Below, piece by piece: positions 34,744 to 43,510 of a DNA stretch of 64,000 nt (the stretch's first letter is position 1; the number at the start of each line of letters is the position of its first letter). Source of the stretch: DAITMV01 sp046318595 (GTDB lineage: Bacteria > Pseudomonadota > Gammaproteobacteria > Burkholderiales > Burkholderiaceae_B); the NCBI GenBank assembly GCA_046318595.1, contig JBKCTV010000091.1, forward strand, positions 143,370-207,369, in the 5' to 3' direction. The position numbers and the translations under genes were made by a program. The notes under the pieces were generated by a model that worked only from the letters and a program-made list of their open reading frames with translations, did no database searches and was not told where the DNA came from.

Positions 34744-35967
34744 TCAGCCAAGCTTCTGGTTAAAATCGGCGTTCTGGACTGTGTTTCCGCATTCCGCCAG
34801 GGTTTCGGCGCGAGAAAATTCACTTTCCCATGCCTCGTCAGGAAGTTTTCGCGCAATCAGGGCAATCGTTTGAATAAAAACAATTTGCTCTTTATAGCTA
34901 GGGAGGACTTGCTTGGCAGTAGTAATGAGCTCAGCAACCATATGATGCCCTGTGGATAAATTTACTATGGTTGACAGTAGCTTTTCATCGCATGGGATAT
35001 TTTTTACTCTCATCGATGTCAGTCGATCTTTTGCGGTTCTAATTTCTTCCAATAAAAAACTAATGCAATTTAAATTTCTTAAATCGTTCATGATGGCATT
35101 TAGCATATCCGGGGATATGGAGCTGCGGGTCATTGAGTTTTTGTCCAGATAAACCGCTTTTTTTAACGCTTCGATTCCGATGGTTAAACACTCGAAAGGA
35201 AAGCGTTTCGTTACATATCTGAAAAGCTCTGCAAACCCATCTATCGCCAAAATTGTATTTTTGTATATTTCTAGAAATTCTTTTTTGGAAACTCCTTTTT
35301 TTTCCAAAGCTTTTGCTGTCGGCAGGACATTGATCGATCCATGAATCTGGGCGCCAAATTTCTTGTCAATAAATTCCAGCTCGTTTTGAATTTTTTGTGT
35401 GATCTTCTCAGAAATACTTTTTTTGTGTTCTTCAAGAATATAGTTCAGCATTAAAAAATTTTTTAATGCATTGTTTTCATCACTTGAATAAGCGTTTTCT
35501 TGTGCGCTCGCCAGTCTGGCAATAAAGTTTTTTATTTCTTCCTGGAAAATAGTTTCGTTAGAATCGAGTATCTCTACAAATAAGCTTTTTGACCTGAAAG
35601 CAGAAAAATGGCGTAAGGCTGGTCTAAGCTTTAAAGGGCTGTTTTGAAGAGAGGCTTTTGCGTTTTGGGTCCGAGAAACGATTTCTGTTTTTTGAAGAAA
35701 CCCCTCTATGTCTTGAGTGGCTACCCCAACAATTTTTCTATTTTGCTGTTCGCGAATGGCGTCCTTGGCTGCCTCTGCTCGAGCCCGCTTCAGTCTCAAC
35801 CTGGTTCGAACCGTACTCTCGCTCGGCAAGCTGCTATTTGCCTCAAGTGTGAGCTTGCCATGCCGTGGGGCGTCTGCTTCCGCGGCGTGTACGTCACTGT
35901 TGTTTGGAGGCAAGCCAGTCTTGAGCTCTACAGTGTGCGGGGCGATAAGGCTACTATTTATGCTCAT
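34744..35967 (-). CDS. sctW: T3SS gatekeeper protein
   Basis: The 407-residue helical protein is of the HrpJ/InvE/YopN type: a disordered Ser/Thr/Glu N-terminus serving as secretion signal (1-60) and helical repeats from about 100 on (FIARLASAQENAYSSDENNA). Gatekeepers keep effectors waiting until translocators are secreted. It is first in the operon and directly follows an hrp box, as hrpJ does in P. syringae. It is somewhat longer than HrpJ and may include a TyeA-like C-terminal part. Confidence 0.85.
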   Translation of the reverse strand: MSINSSLIAPHTVELKTGLPPNNSDVHAAEADAPRHGKLTLEANSSLPSESTVRTRLRLKRARAEAAKDAIREQQNRKIVGVATQDIEGFLQKTEIVSRTQNAKASLQNSPLKLRPALRHFSAFRSKSLFVEILDSNETIFQEEIKNFIARLASAQENAYSSDENNALKNFLMLNYILEEHKKSISEKITQKIQNELEFIDKKFGAQIHGSINVLPTAKALEKKGVSKKEFLEIYKNTILAIDGFAELFRYVTKRFPFECLTIGIEALKKAVYLDKNSMTRSSISPDMLNAIMNDLRNLNCISFLLEEIRTAKDRLTSMRVKNIPCDEKLLSTIVNLSTGHHMVAELITTAKQVLPSYKEQIVFIQTIALIARKLPDEAWESEFSRAETLAECGNTVQNADFNQKLG

Positions 35968-35994
35968 GAACTGAAATCCGTTGTACTCTTTATA

Positions 35995-36023
35995 TATGTG
36001 GTTTTTAGAATGCCTTTAGTTCC
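35995..36023 (-). promoter_or_regulatory. hrp-box promoter for the sctW-sctU operon
   Basis: On the minus strand GGAACT, exactly 16 bases, then CCACATA, matching the HrpL-type hrp box (GGAACC/T-N16-CCACNNA). Its end lies 27 bases upstream of the sctW ATG. The best of three such boxes in the island, one before each transcription unit. Confidence 0.75.
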
Positions 36024-36167
36024 CTCCCTCATCTTTTAATCGAACTTCGTTTACTGGACCATACCTGAAACGTGTTAAATCTTTTTTTATAATCGTGAAA
36101 CAAAACTTTATCTCCTTGTTCATAAGCGCTGAGTCAGCGACAACCTTCTGATTTATTGGATAATTTT

Positions 36168-38126
36168 ATGTCATACAACGAAGCGGCCATCCGCGTCCTC
36201 AAAGGCCTCGAACCCGTCCGCCAACGCCCTGGCATGTATACCCGCACCGACAGCCCGCTGCACATCATCCAGGAAGTCATCGACAATGCCGCCGATGAGG
36301 CATTAGGAGGCTACGGCCAGCGTATTGCTGTCGTTTGGCACGCCGATGGCAGTTTCAGCGTTGGTGACGAAGGCCGCGGCATCCCCCTGGGCTTGCACGC
36401 CGAGGAAAAAATTCCCGTCGTCGAGCTCGTATTTACGCAGCTGCACGCGGGCGGCAAGTTCGAAAAAGGCAGTGGTGGCGCCTACCGTTTTTCCGGCGGG
36501 CTGCATGGTGTTGGGGTGTCCGTGACGAATGCCTTGTCGAAAAGGCTCGAGGTGACGGTTTACCGCGATAAAAAAGTCGGCACCCTTGTTTTCGCCGGTG
36601 GTGAGGTCCTCGAAGCGTTGATTGTACGTCCCGCGAAAGCCGGCGATCCGAAAAACGGTACCGTCGTTCGCACTTGGCCAGACCCTCGGTACTTCGATAT
36701 GCCGGCGCCGCCCCTGGCCGAGCTCGTGCGTTTGCTGCGCAGCAAGGCCGTACTGTTGAAGGGCATAACCGTCGCGCTCACCATCGAGAAAACCGACGAG
36801 CATTTCGAATGGTGCTACGCCAACGGTTTGCAGGGCTATCTCGACGATGCGCTTGCCGACCGTGAACTCGTGGCGCCGGTTTTTGCCGGCGACATGAGCG
36901 TCGATCCGGCGCGCGACGATGCCTTCGCCGAAGGCGAGGGCGCGGCCTGGGCGATTACGTTTGCAGCGGAAGGCCATGTCGTTCGGGAAAGTTTCGTTAA
37001 TTTGATTCCGACGCCGGCCGGTGGTACCCACGAAGCCGGGCTGCGCGACGGTGTGTTTCAGGCCGTGCGCTCGTTTTGCGATTTGCACGCTATTTTACCG
37101 AAAGGCGTCAAGCTGTTGCCCGAGGATGTGTTTTCGCGGGCCTGCTTCGTGTTGTCCGCCAAAGTGCTCGATCCGCAGTTTCAGGGGCAGATCAAAGAAA
37201 AGCTCAACACCCGGGACGCTCTGCGCTTGGTGTCGGGTCTGGTAAAGCCGGCGATGGATCTGTGGCTGAACGATAACCTCGACGCGGCCAGGCGCATCGC
37301 TGAGCTGGCCGTACGCCAGGCGCAGGCGCGCACCCGGGAGGCGCAGCGCGTCGAGAAGCGCAAGTCGTCGAGCGTCGCCGTTTTGCCGGGCAAGCTGACT
37401 GATTGCGAAAGCACCGACTTGCAGCGCAACGAGGTTTTTCTGGTCGAGGGCGACTCTGCGGGCGGCTCGGCAAAAATGGGGCGCGACAAAGCATTTCAGG
37501 CCATTTTACCGCTGCGCGGCAAAGTCTTGAATGCCTGGGAAACAGACCGCGACCGGCTGTTTGCCAACCAGGAGATTCACGACATCGCCGTCGCCATCGG
37601 GCTGGATCCCCACGAGTCTGGCACGGCCGTCGACATGAGTAATTTACGCTATGGCAAGGTATGTATTTTGTCGGACGCCGATGTGGACGGTTCCCATATT
37701 CAAGTCTTGCTGTTGACGCTGTTTTATCGGCATTTTCCTGGGCTCATCGAGCAGGGCTGCCTCTATGTGGCTCGGCCGCCTTTGTTTCGGGTCGATGCGC
37801 CAGCGCATGGCAAACGGCCGGCCCGGAAGATTTACTGTCTGGATGAGCAGGAGTTGGTGGCCGTCAAGGACAAGCTTGCTAAAGAAGGCGTCAAGCCTGG
37901 CGCTTTGCAGATATCGCGCTTCAAAGGGCTGGGCGAAATGAACGCATCTCAGCTCTGGGAAACCACCTTGAATCCCGATACCCGGCGCTTGCTGCCGGTG
38001 GGTTTGGGTAGCTTTGGCATCACCGAAACGCGCGCGATGATGCACATGCTGATGGGGCGCAACGAAGCGGCCGCCCGCCGCGCTTGGCTAGAGGAAAAAG
38101 GCAACCTCGCCGAGGTGGATATTTAG
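36168..38126 (+). CDS. parE: DNA topoisomerase IV subunit B
   Basis: ATPase subunit of the chromosome-decatenating enzyme. From the ATG at 36168, 652 residues start MSYNEAAIRVLKGLEPVRQR. GHKL ATP-binding motifs are visible (EVIDNAADEALGG, GDEGRGIP, and the GGLHGVGVSVTNALS lid), and the TOPRIM motifs EVFLVEGDSAGGSAKMGRDK and SDADVDGSHIQ. The spacing and the QRPGMYT motif fit ParE rather than GyrB. An in-frame TTG at 36156 is less likely. It is the first housekeeping gene to the right of the AT-rich T3SS island. Confidence 0.94.
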   Translation: MSYNEAAIRVLKGLEPVRQRPGMYTRTDSPLHIIQEVIDNAADEALGGYGQRIAVVWHADGSFSVGDEGRGIPLGLHAEEKIPVVELVFTQLHAGGKFEKGSGGAYRFSGGLHGVGVSVTNALSKRLEVTVYRDKKVGTLVFAGGEVLEALIVRPAKAGDPKNGTVVRTWPDPRYFDMPAPPLAELVRLLRSKAVLLKGITVALTIEKTDEHFEWCYANGLQGYLDDALADRELVAPVFAGDMSVDPARDDAFAEGEGAAWAITFAAEGHVVRESFVNLIPTPAGGTHEAGLRDGVFQAVRSFCDLHAILPKGVKLLPEDVFSRACFVLSAKVLDPQFQGQIKEKLNTRDALRLVSGLVKPAMDLWLNDNLDAARRIAELAVRQAQARTREAQRVEKRKSSSVAVLPGKLTDCESTDLQRNEVFLVEGDSAGGSAKMGRDKAFQAILPLRGKVLNAWETDRDRLFANQEIHDIAVAIGLDPHESGTAVDMSNLRYGKVCILSDADVDGSHIQVLLLTLFYRHFPGLIEQGCLYVARPPLFRVDAPAHGKRPARKIYCLDEQELVAVKDKLAKEGVKPGALQISRFKGLGEMNASQLWETTLNPDTRRLLPVGLGSFGITETRAMMHMLMGRNEAAARRAWLEEKGNLAEVDI

Positions 38127-38176
38127 CCGTCCCTGTAAAACGCTTGGCTCCCTTGCGTTTGGAATGTGGGCACGCC

Positions 38177-38827
38177 CTAATTCAAGGGCGTCGTCCGCAG
38201 CAGGCCCACGCCTAGCCCCTCGATAGCAAAGTCGTCATGACCCTGGTTGATGACGATGGGCTTGAAATCCGGGTTTTCGGCCAAAAGTCGAATTTGCCCA
38301 TCGAGGCGCGTATACCGCTTGACGGTAACCTCGTCATTGATCCGGGCGACGACGATTTGCCCTTCGCGGGCGGTATCGGTTTTTTTGACGGCCAGTAAAT
38401 CCCCATCCAGTATGCCGATACCGATCATGGAAAGGCCGCGCACTTTCAGCAAATAATCGGGGCGCTCTGTGAACAAACCGATTTCGACGCCGAACCGGGC
38501 CTCGACATGCTCCTGTGCAAGTAAGGGCGAGCCGGCGGCGACCCTACCGATCAGCGGCAACTGAAAAATATTGGAAAAAGTATCGAGCGGCCCGGCCTCA
38601 TGCTGCCGGGTATGCTCTTCGGTCAGACGGATGCCACGAGACGTGCTGGCATCCAGTAAAATGTAGCCTTTTTTGGCCAAGGCTTGTAAGTGGTCCTCTG
38701 CCGCATTCGCTGAGCGAAAGCCAAACTGCTGAGCGATTTCTGCACGGGTCGGAGGACGGCCGGCCGAGATCAGCCGTTCGCCAATGAAAGCAAGAATTTC
38801 ACTTTGCCGCGGAGTCAAACCTTTCAT
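38177..38827 (-). CDS. lexA: SOS response repressor LexA
   Basis: A 216-residue protein with a winged helix N-terminus (LTPRQSEILAFIGERL, then PPTRAEIAQQFGFRSANAAE) and a C-terminal S24 self-cleavage domain. The cleavage site reads VAAGSPLLAQ, with Ala-Gly at the scissile bond. The nucleophile region is RGLSMIGIGILDGDLLAV, where the usual Gly-Asp-Ser-Met is replaced by Gly-Leu-Ser-Met but the Ser is kept; the Lys lies in VVARINDEVTVKRY. It starts at the ATG at 38827, with an SOS box 41 bases upstream. It converges on parE. Confidence 0.93.
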   Translation of the reverse strand: MKGLTPRQSEILAFIGERLISAGRPPTRAEIAQQFGFRSANAAEDHLQALAKKGYILLDASTSRGIRLTEEHTRQHEAGPLDTFSNIFQLPLIGRVAAGSPLLAQEHVEARFGVEIGLFTERPDYLLKVRGLSMIGIGILDGDLLAVKKTDTAREGQIVVARINDEVTVKRYTRLDGQIRLLAENPDFKPIVINQGHDDFAIEGLGVGLLRTTPLN

Positions 38828-38867
38828 GCAACATACCCTTTTAGTATACAATTCACATTTTTCTTTG

Positions 38868-38883
38868 CTGTGATTATATACAG
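38868..38883. promoter_or_regulatory. LexA box (SOS operator)
   Basis: CTGTGATTATATACAG is a perfect CTGT-N8-ACAG palindrome, the gammaproteobacterial/betaproteobacterial LexA site. It lies between the divergent lexA and yaaA genes, so it should give lexA autoregulation and may also place yaaA under SOS or oxidative damage control. A second, degenerate half-box (TATACAATT) lies nearer to lexA. Confidence 0.85.
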
Positions 38884-38931
38884 TTTTGTCGTTTAGCGTT
38901 CATATTTCGATATTTGGCTTTAAAATACTCC

Positions 38932-39693
38932 ATGCTCATCGTTTTATCGCCCGCCAAGTCCTTGAATGAAAATCCGTTTCCCGAGAGTGAGGCATGGTCT
39001 TTGCCCGAACACACGGCACAAGCTCAGATGTTGGTTAAAATGCTCAGGACAAAGTCACCCGGTGACCTGCAATCCCTGATGCGAATCAGCGAACCGCTGG
39101 CCCGTTTGAATGCCGAGCGCTTTCAGCGTTGGACCGTGATGCATGCCGTGCCCGCCGCGAAGCCGGCCGTGCATTTGTTTGATGGCGATGTTTACGATGG
39201 CTTGAATGCGGCCAGCCTGTCTGCAGATGATTTGACGTATGCCCAAAATCATATACGCATACTGTCGGGCCTGTATGGTTTGCTGCGTCCTTTGGACCTG
39301 ATTCAGCCGTACCGGCTGGAGATGGGCACGGCGCTCGCAAACGAGCATGGGCCGAGCTTGTATGCGTTCTGGCGTCATACCATGGGCCGTGCTCTGCAAG
39401 CCGTCGACGTGCTCGTCAACCTGGCATCCAAAGAGTATTTCAAGGCGGTGGTGGATGCCGGTTTCAAGGGCAGGGTGATCGAGCCGGTTTTTCAGGACGA
39501 AAAAAACGGCGAATACAAAGTCATCGGTTTTTTCGCGAAAAAAGCCCGTGGCATGATGGCGCGCTCGGCGATCGTCCAGCGCGTCAGCAGTGTCGATGAG
39601 TTGAAAAATTTTACCGGGGCCGGTTATCGCTTTGTCGCCGAAGCTTCCTCACATGACCGCTGGATTTTTCGACGCGGGGCGGTTGGCTCATGA
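38932..39693 (+). CDS. yaaA: Peroxide stress protein YaaA (UPF0246)
   Basis: From the ATG at 38932, 253 residues start MLIVLSPAKSLN, the family signature. Further motifs are HLFDGDVYDGLNA and ILSGLYGLLRPLDLIQPYRL EM. In E. coli YaaA lowers intracellular iron during peroxide stress, limiting DNA damage. It is divergent to lexA across an SOS box. The end overlaps the surE start by four bases. Confidence 0.92.
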   Translation: MLIVLSPAKSLNENPFPESEAWSLPEHTAQAQMLVKMLRTKSPGDLQSLMRISEPLARLNAERFQRWTVMHAVPAAKPAVHLFDGDVYDGLNAASLSADDLTYAQNHIRILSGLYGLLRPLDLIQPYRLEMGTALANEHGPSLYAFWRHTMGRALQAVDVLVNLASKEYFKAVVDAGFKGRVIEPVFQDEKNGEYKVIGFFAKKARGMMARSAIVQRVSSVDELKNFTGAGYRFVAEASSHDRWIFRRGAVGS

Positions 39694-40454
39694 CGCGTAT
39701 TCTTATCAGCAACGACGACGGTTATAGTGCGCCGGGCATTCTGGCACTCGAGAAGGCCTTGCGCGGTCGCTTCGGCCCGGCAATCATCGTCGATGTCGTG
39801 GCCCCTGAGCAGGACCGCTCGGGCGCCTCCAATTCTTTAACCCTCGACCGGCCGCTGAGGATCCGCCGTGCCGCCCATGGCGCCGTTTATTTGAACGGTA
39901 CCCCGACCGACTGCGTGCATCTCGCGATCACTGGCCTCTTGCCCGAGCGGCCGCGCTTGGTGTTGTCCGGCATTAATAACGGCGCCAATATGGGCGACGA
40001 TACGATTTACTCCGGTACGGTGGCCGCCGCCATGGAAGGTTACCAGCTCGGGGTGTCGTCGATTGCGTTTTCGCTGGCTGGTAAAGGCTATGCCGAACTG
40101 GACACGGCCGCCGAGTGCGCCGCCGACATCGTCGCGTGGTTTCTGCAGACCCCCTTGTCCGACGAGCCCGTTTTGTTGAACGTCAATATTCCGCCGCTAC
40201 CTCGCGCGGCCCTGCAGGGAACGCTGGCGACTCGTCTCGGTAAGCGCCACCATGCCGAACCGATCATTCCGATGCAGGCGCCGAACGGCGAAACGGTTTA
40301 TTGGATTGGTCCGCCGGGAGAGGAGCGCGATGCCGGGCCGGGCACCGATTTTCACGCGGTGGCGAGTGGCTTCGTCTCGATCACGGCTTTGCAGGCCGAT
40401 TTGACGCGCTTTTCCGCCACGTCGCAAGTGAGCGACTGGCTGAGCGGCCGATGA
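39690..40454 (+). CDS. surE: 5'/3'-nucleotidase SurE
   Basis: The 254-residue metal-dependent phosphatase keeps the active-site motif ILISNDDGYSAPGI at the N-terminus, with SLTLDRPLR, NGTPTDCVHLA, LSGINNGANMGDD and YSGTVAAAMEG. It hydrolyses nucleoside monophosphates and short polyphosphates in the cytoplasm. It overlaps yaaA and pcm by four bases each and is in the classical surE-pcm-nlpD order. Confidence 0.95.
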   Translation: MTRILISNDDGYSAPGILALEKALRGRFGPAIIVDVVAPEQDRSGASNSLTLDRPLRIRRAAHGAVYLNGTPTDCVHLAITGLLPERPRLVLSGINNGANMGDDTIYSGTVAAAMEGYQLGVSSIAFSLAGKGYAELDTAAECAADIVAWFLQTPLSDEPVLLNVNIPPLPRAALQGTLATRLGKRHHAEPIIPMQAPNGETVYWIGPPGEERDAGPGTDFHAVASGFVSITALQADLTRFSATSQVSDWLSGR

Positions 40455-41185
40455 ACAACGAGCGTAAACCACCGCTGCCCCTGATGCCGCAAAACGTTCG
40501 GCACCGCGACGCCGTGCCGGTCGCCTTTGGTGGCCTGGGGCTGACCTCTGACCGGGCCCGCGAGAGGATGCTTGAGCGTTTGAGTAAGGCCGGTATTGGT
40601 TATGCGGCGGTGCTCGATGCCATGCGGCAGGTTCCCCGGCACTTGTTCGTCGATGAGGCGCTGGCTTCCCGTGCTTATGAGGACGCTGCTTTGCCGATCG
40701 GCTATCAGCAAACGATTTCCCGACCTTTTATCGTTGCCCGCGTGGCCGAGTATATTCTCGAGAATGGTCGGCCGCTGAAAAAGGTTTTAGAAGTGGGGGC
40801 CGGCTGCGGTTATCAGGCTGCCGTGCTGGCGCGGCTCTCGCCGGTGGTCCTGTCGATCGAGCGCATTCGTGCGCTGTTCGATAAGGCGCGGCTGAACCTG
40901 CGCAGCAGCGGCGCGACTGGCGTTAAATTATTATATGGCGATGGCTTGGCCGGCCAGGTCAGCGAAGCACCTTTCGATGCGATCGTCGTGGCGGCGGCTG
41001 GTCTGCAGGTGCCGCCGGCATTGCTGGAGCAATTGGCCATCGGTGGCCGTTTGGTGGTGCCGGTGGCGGATGGAAATCGGCAGGTGCTGGCCGTCGTGGA
41101 TCGCACAGGTGATCAAAAGTGGCAGCGCCAGGATCGGGATGCCGTTCGTTTCGTACCGTTATTGCCGGGAACGCGTACTTTTTAA
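40451..41185 (+). CDS. pcm: Protein-L-isoaspartate O-methyltransferase
   Basis: Repairs damaged proteins by methylating isoaspartyl residues using S-adenosylmethionine. From the ATG at 40451, 244 residues contain MRQVPRHLFVDEALASRAYE, the PIGYQQTISRPFIVA substrate loop and the SAM-binding VLEVGAGCGYQAAVLA. It starts within the end of surE. The first 30 residues (PLPLMPQNVRHRD) are a polar extension. Confidence 0.93.
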   Translation: MNNERKPPLPLMPQNVRHRDAVPVAFGGLGLTSDRARERMLERLSKAGIGYAAVLDAMRQVPRHLFVDEALASRAYEDAALPIGYQQTISRPFIVARVAEYILENGRPLKKVLEVGAGCGYQAAVLARLSPVVLSIERIRALFDKARLNLRSSGATGVKLLYGDGLAGQVSEAPFDAIVVAAAGLQVPPALLEQLAIGGRLVVPVADGNRQVLAVVDRTGDQKWQRQDRDAVRFVPLLPGTRTF

Positions 41186-41195
41186 ATGGATTTAA

Positions 41196-42044
41196 ATGGA
41201 TTCGGTTGGTATGCAAATTAGTTATAAACATTCGATGGTGCTAAGTTTGGTTTGCATTGGGTTGGTGAGCGGCTGCTCGTCATCGCTGCAACGGGCTCCC
41301 GTCGAAGAGCGTGTGACGGGATCGAGTGTTAAAAGCCAGTCTTCGACGTCCCAGCCGGCGGGTAATTATGTTGTACGCAAAGGTGACACCCTGGTCTCCA
41401 TCGCGCTGGAAAACGGCGCAAACTGGCATGATCTGGCCAAGTGGAACCGGTTGGACAATCCGAGTGCATTGCAAGTCGGCCAACAGCTGCGTTTGGCCAA
41501 TCCCGCCAGTGCGCCGCCGCCGGCCGCAGTGGTTCCTGCCGATCCCACGCCGGGCTTGGCTGATAATGCTGTCGTGGAGGTAAAGCCGATAACGCTGCCC
41601 GGGGTCGCGCCTGGCACCGCGTCTCCGCCGAGCTCGCCGGTGAATGGCATAGCCAAACCGAATGTGCTCAGGGAAAGCGAGCAGGAATGGGTATGGCCCA
41701 TCGCTGGCATGGTGGTCGAAAAGTTTGTCGAAGGTAAAAACAAAGGTATCGATATCGCCGCCAACGTGGGCGACCCAGTCATCGCCGTGGCCGATGGTAA
41801 AGTGATTTACGCCAGCAACTCCCTGCCGGGTTATGGCAATCTGGTCATCATCAAGCATGATCCCGTTTACCTGACGGCGTACGCACACAACAAAGTGCTC
41901 ACTGTGAAGCAGGGGGCAGCTGTAAAAAAAGGTCAGAAAATCGCCGAGGTTGGCAAAGTCGATGGCGAACGGGTAAAGCTGCATTTCGAAGTTCGCAAAC
42001 AGGGCAAGCCGGTCGACCCGCTCAAGTATTTGCCGGTGCGGTAA
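41196..42044 (+). CDS. nlpD: Murein hydrolase activator NlpD, LysM and M23 domains
   Basis: Outer-membrane lipoprotein that activates the amidase AmiC during cell separation. It has a lipobox (LVSGC, Cys at about residue 27), a LysM peptidoglycan-binding domain (NYVVRKGDTLVSIALENGAN, about 65-110) and a C-terminal LytM/M23 domain (from 165). The catalytic metal ligands are missing (NKGIDIA without His, LHFEVR instead of HxH), as in E. coli NlpD, so it should activate rather than cut. ATGs at 41196 and 41211 are both possible. Its last base overlaps rlmD directly, with no rpoS between. Confidence 0.93.
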   Translation: MDSVGMQISYKHSMVLSLVCIGLVSGCSSSLQRAPVEERVTGSSVKSQSSTSQPAGNYVVRKGDTLVSIALENGANWHDLAKWNRLDNPSALQVGQQLRLANPASAPPPAAVVPADPTPGLADNAVVEVKPITLPGVAPGTASPPSSPVNGIAKPNVLRESEQEWVWPIAGMVVEKFVEGKNKGIDIAANVGDPVIAVADGKVIYASNSLPGYGNLVIIKHDPVYLTAYAHNKVLTVKQGAAVKKGQKIAEVGKVDGERVKLHFEVRKQGKPVDPLKYLPVR

Positions 42045-43408
42045 TGAAGAGAGACATCGTCGAGCTCGAAATCGAATCGCTCGATCTCGATGCGCAGGGT
42101 ATTGCCCACCGTGGCGGTAAAGTGGTGTTTGTCGAAGGCGCCTTGCCTGGTGAGCGGGTGCGGGCGGAAATCGTCAAGGTCAAGAGCAGTTTCGAAAAAG
42201 CGCAAGTCGTCGAAGTGCTGCAGGCTGCGGCCGCTCGCACGAAGCCAGTTTGTCCGAGCTTTGGAACCTGTGGCGGGTGTGCTATGCAGCACCTCGAATT
42301 TTCGAGTCAGGTTGCAATCAAGGCTCGCGCCGTCGAAAACCAGCTTTGGCATATCGGTCGCGTAAAGCCGCAAACCGTCCTGCGTCCTCTACAGGGCCCG
42401 TCCTGGGAGTATCGTCACCGGGCGCGCCTGACCTGCCGCCTTGTACCCAAGAAAGGCGGCATGCTCGTCGGGTTTCACGAAAAAAAGTCGAGTTTCGTCA
42501 CCGATATGCAAAGCTGTGCGGTTTTGCCGCGTCATGTGTCGCAGCTTTTGTCACCGCTGCGCTCCTTGCTCGAAGGCTTGTCGATCGCGCAGCGCGTGCC
42601 GCAAATCGAATTGTCTGTCGGGCATGATGTGACTGCCCTGGTTTTGCGTCATCTGGAGCCGCTTGCCCCCGAAGACGAGCAGGCACTGCGACGATTTGCC
42701 GATCGGCATGATGTTCAGTGGTGGTTGCAGCCCGCAGGTCCCGGGTCCGCTTGGCGGTTTTATCCCAACGATGCCCGGCAGTTGCATTACCGCCTGCCGC
42801 AGTTCGACCTGATGATGCCGTTTCACCCGACCGATTTTACGCAGGTCAACCATCAAATCAATCAAGCGATGGTCAGGCAAGCCATTCGATTGCTGAATCT
42901 GCAGCCGCACGAGCGGGTTGCCGATTTCTTTTGCGGGCTGGGGAATTTTTCCCTGCCGTTGGCCCGGCTGGGAAATCGTGTAGTCGGCATCGAAGGTTCT
43001 GCAGACTTGACGCGGCGGGCTATGGCGAATGCCGAACTCAACGGGCTGGCGCACAAGGTCGAGTTCCACGCGCATAACCTGTTCGAGGTCACGATGGACG
43101 ACTGGCGACGGTGGGGACCGTTCGATGCGGCTATCGTGGATCCGCCCCGCGAGGGCGCTTTGGCCTTATGTCTGACTTTGGCCGGAATGACTGGCAAAGA
43201 AACCTCCGAAGCTGCACAGCCACCTCTCTTTGACTTTGCTACCAAGCTGCCCGGGCGAATCGTCTATGTGTCGTGTAACCCCGCTACACTAGCAAGAGAC
43301 GCCGCCATCTTGGTGCACCAGGCCGGCTATCGGTTGATTGCGGCCGGTGCCATCAATATGTTTCCGCATACCTCGCATGTCGAGTCTATGGCGTTGTTCG
43401 TTCGTTGA
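42044..43408 (+). CDS. rlmD: 23S rRNA (uracil-1939-C5)-methyltransferase
   Basis: The 454-residue protein has an N-terminal TRAM domain (VELEIESLDLDAQGIAHRGG), a 4Fe-4S cluster site (CPSFGTCGGCAMQH, plus Cys near 150), SAM-binding motif VADFFCGLGNFSLPLA, and the catalytic VSCNPATLARD. RlmD methylates U1939 of 23S rRNA. It begins at the last base of nlpD, so it is co-translated with it. Confidence 0.93.
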   Translation: MKRDIVELEIESLDLDAQGIAHRGGKVVFVEGALPGERVRAEIVKVKSSFEKAQVVEVLQAAAARTKPVCPSFGTCGGCAMQHLEFSSQVAIKARAVENQLWHIGRVKPQTVLRPLQGPSWEYRHRARLTCRLVPKKGGMLVGFHEKKSSFVTDMQSCAVLPRHVSQLLSPLRSLLEGLSIAQRVPQIELSVGHDVTALVLRHLEPLAPEDEQALRRFADRHDVQWWLQPAGPGSAWRFYPNDARQLHYRLPQFDLMMPFHPTDFTQVNHQINQAMVRQAIRLLNLQPHERVADFFCGLGNFSLPLARLGNRVVGIEGSADLTRRAMANAELNGLAHKVEFHAHNLFEVTMDDWRRWGPFDAAIVDPPREGALALCLTLAGMTGKETSEAAQPPLFDFATKLPGRIVYVSCNPATLARDAAILVHQAGYRLIAAGAINMFPHTSHVESMALFVR

Positions 43409-43510
43409 TGCTTCCGTGGTCGCTAATTTTTTGAATCGGGCCGGACGCTTGCCCCTCGTTCTGAGCAGCCTTACTTGAAAAAGCGACCGGCGGCACGATT
43501 CATGGCATCG

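Noticed and set aside
35968..36160. Sigma-54 (-24/-12) promoter in front of the T3SS operon
   Set aside because: I looked for GG-N10-GC patterns on the minus strand because of the nearby sigma-54 activator and found only a near miss ending in GA. The hrp box explains the promoter better.
38140..38165. AAACGC/GCGTTT stem after parE as a terminator
   Set aside because: Only six base pairs and no T-run follow. It was not strong enough to annotate.
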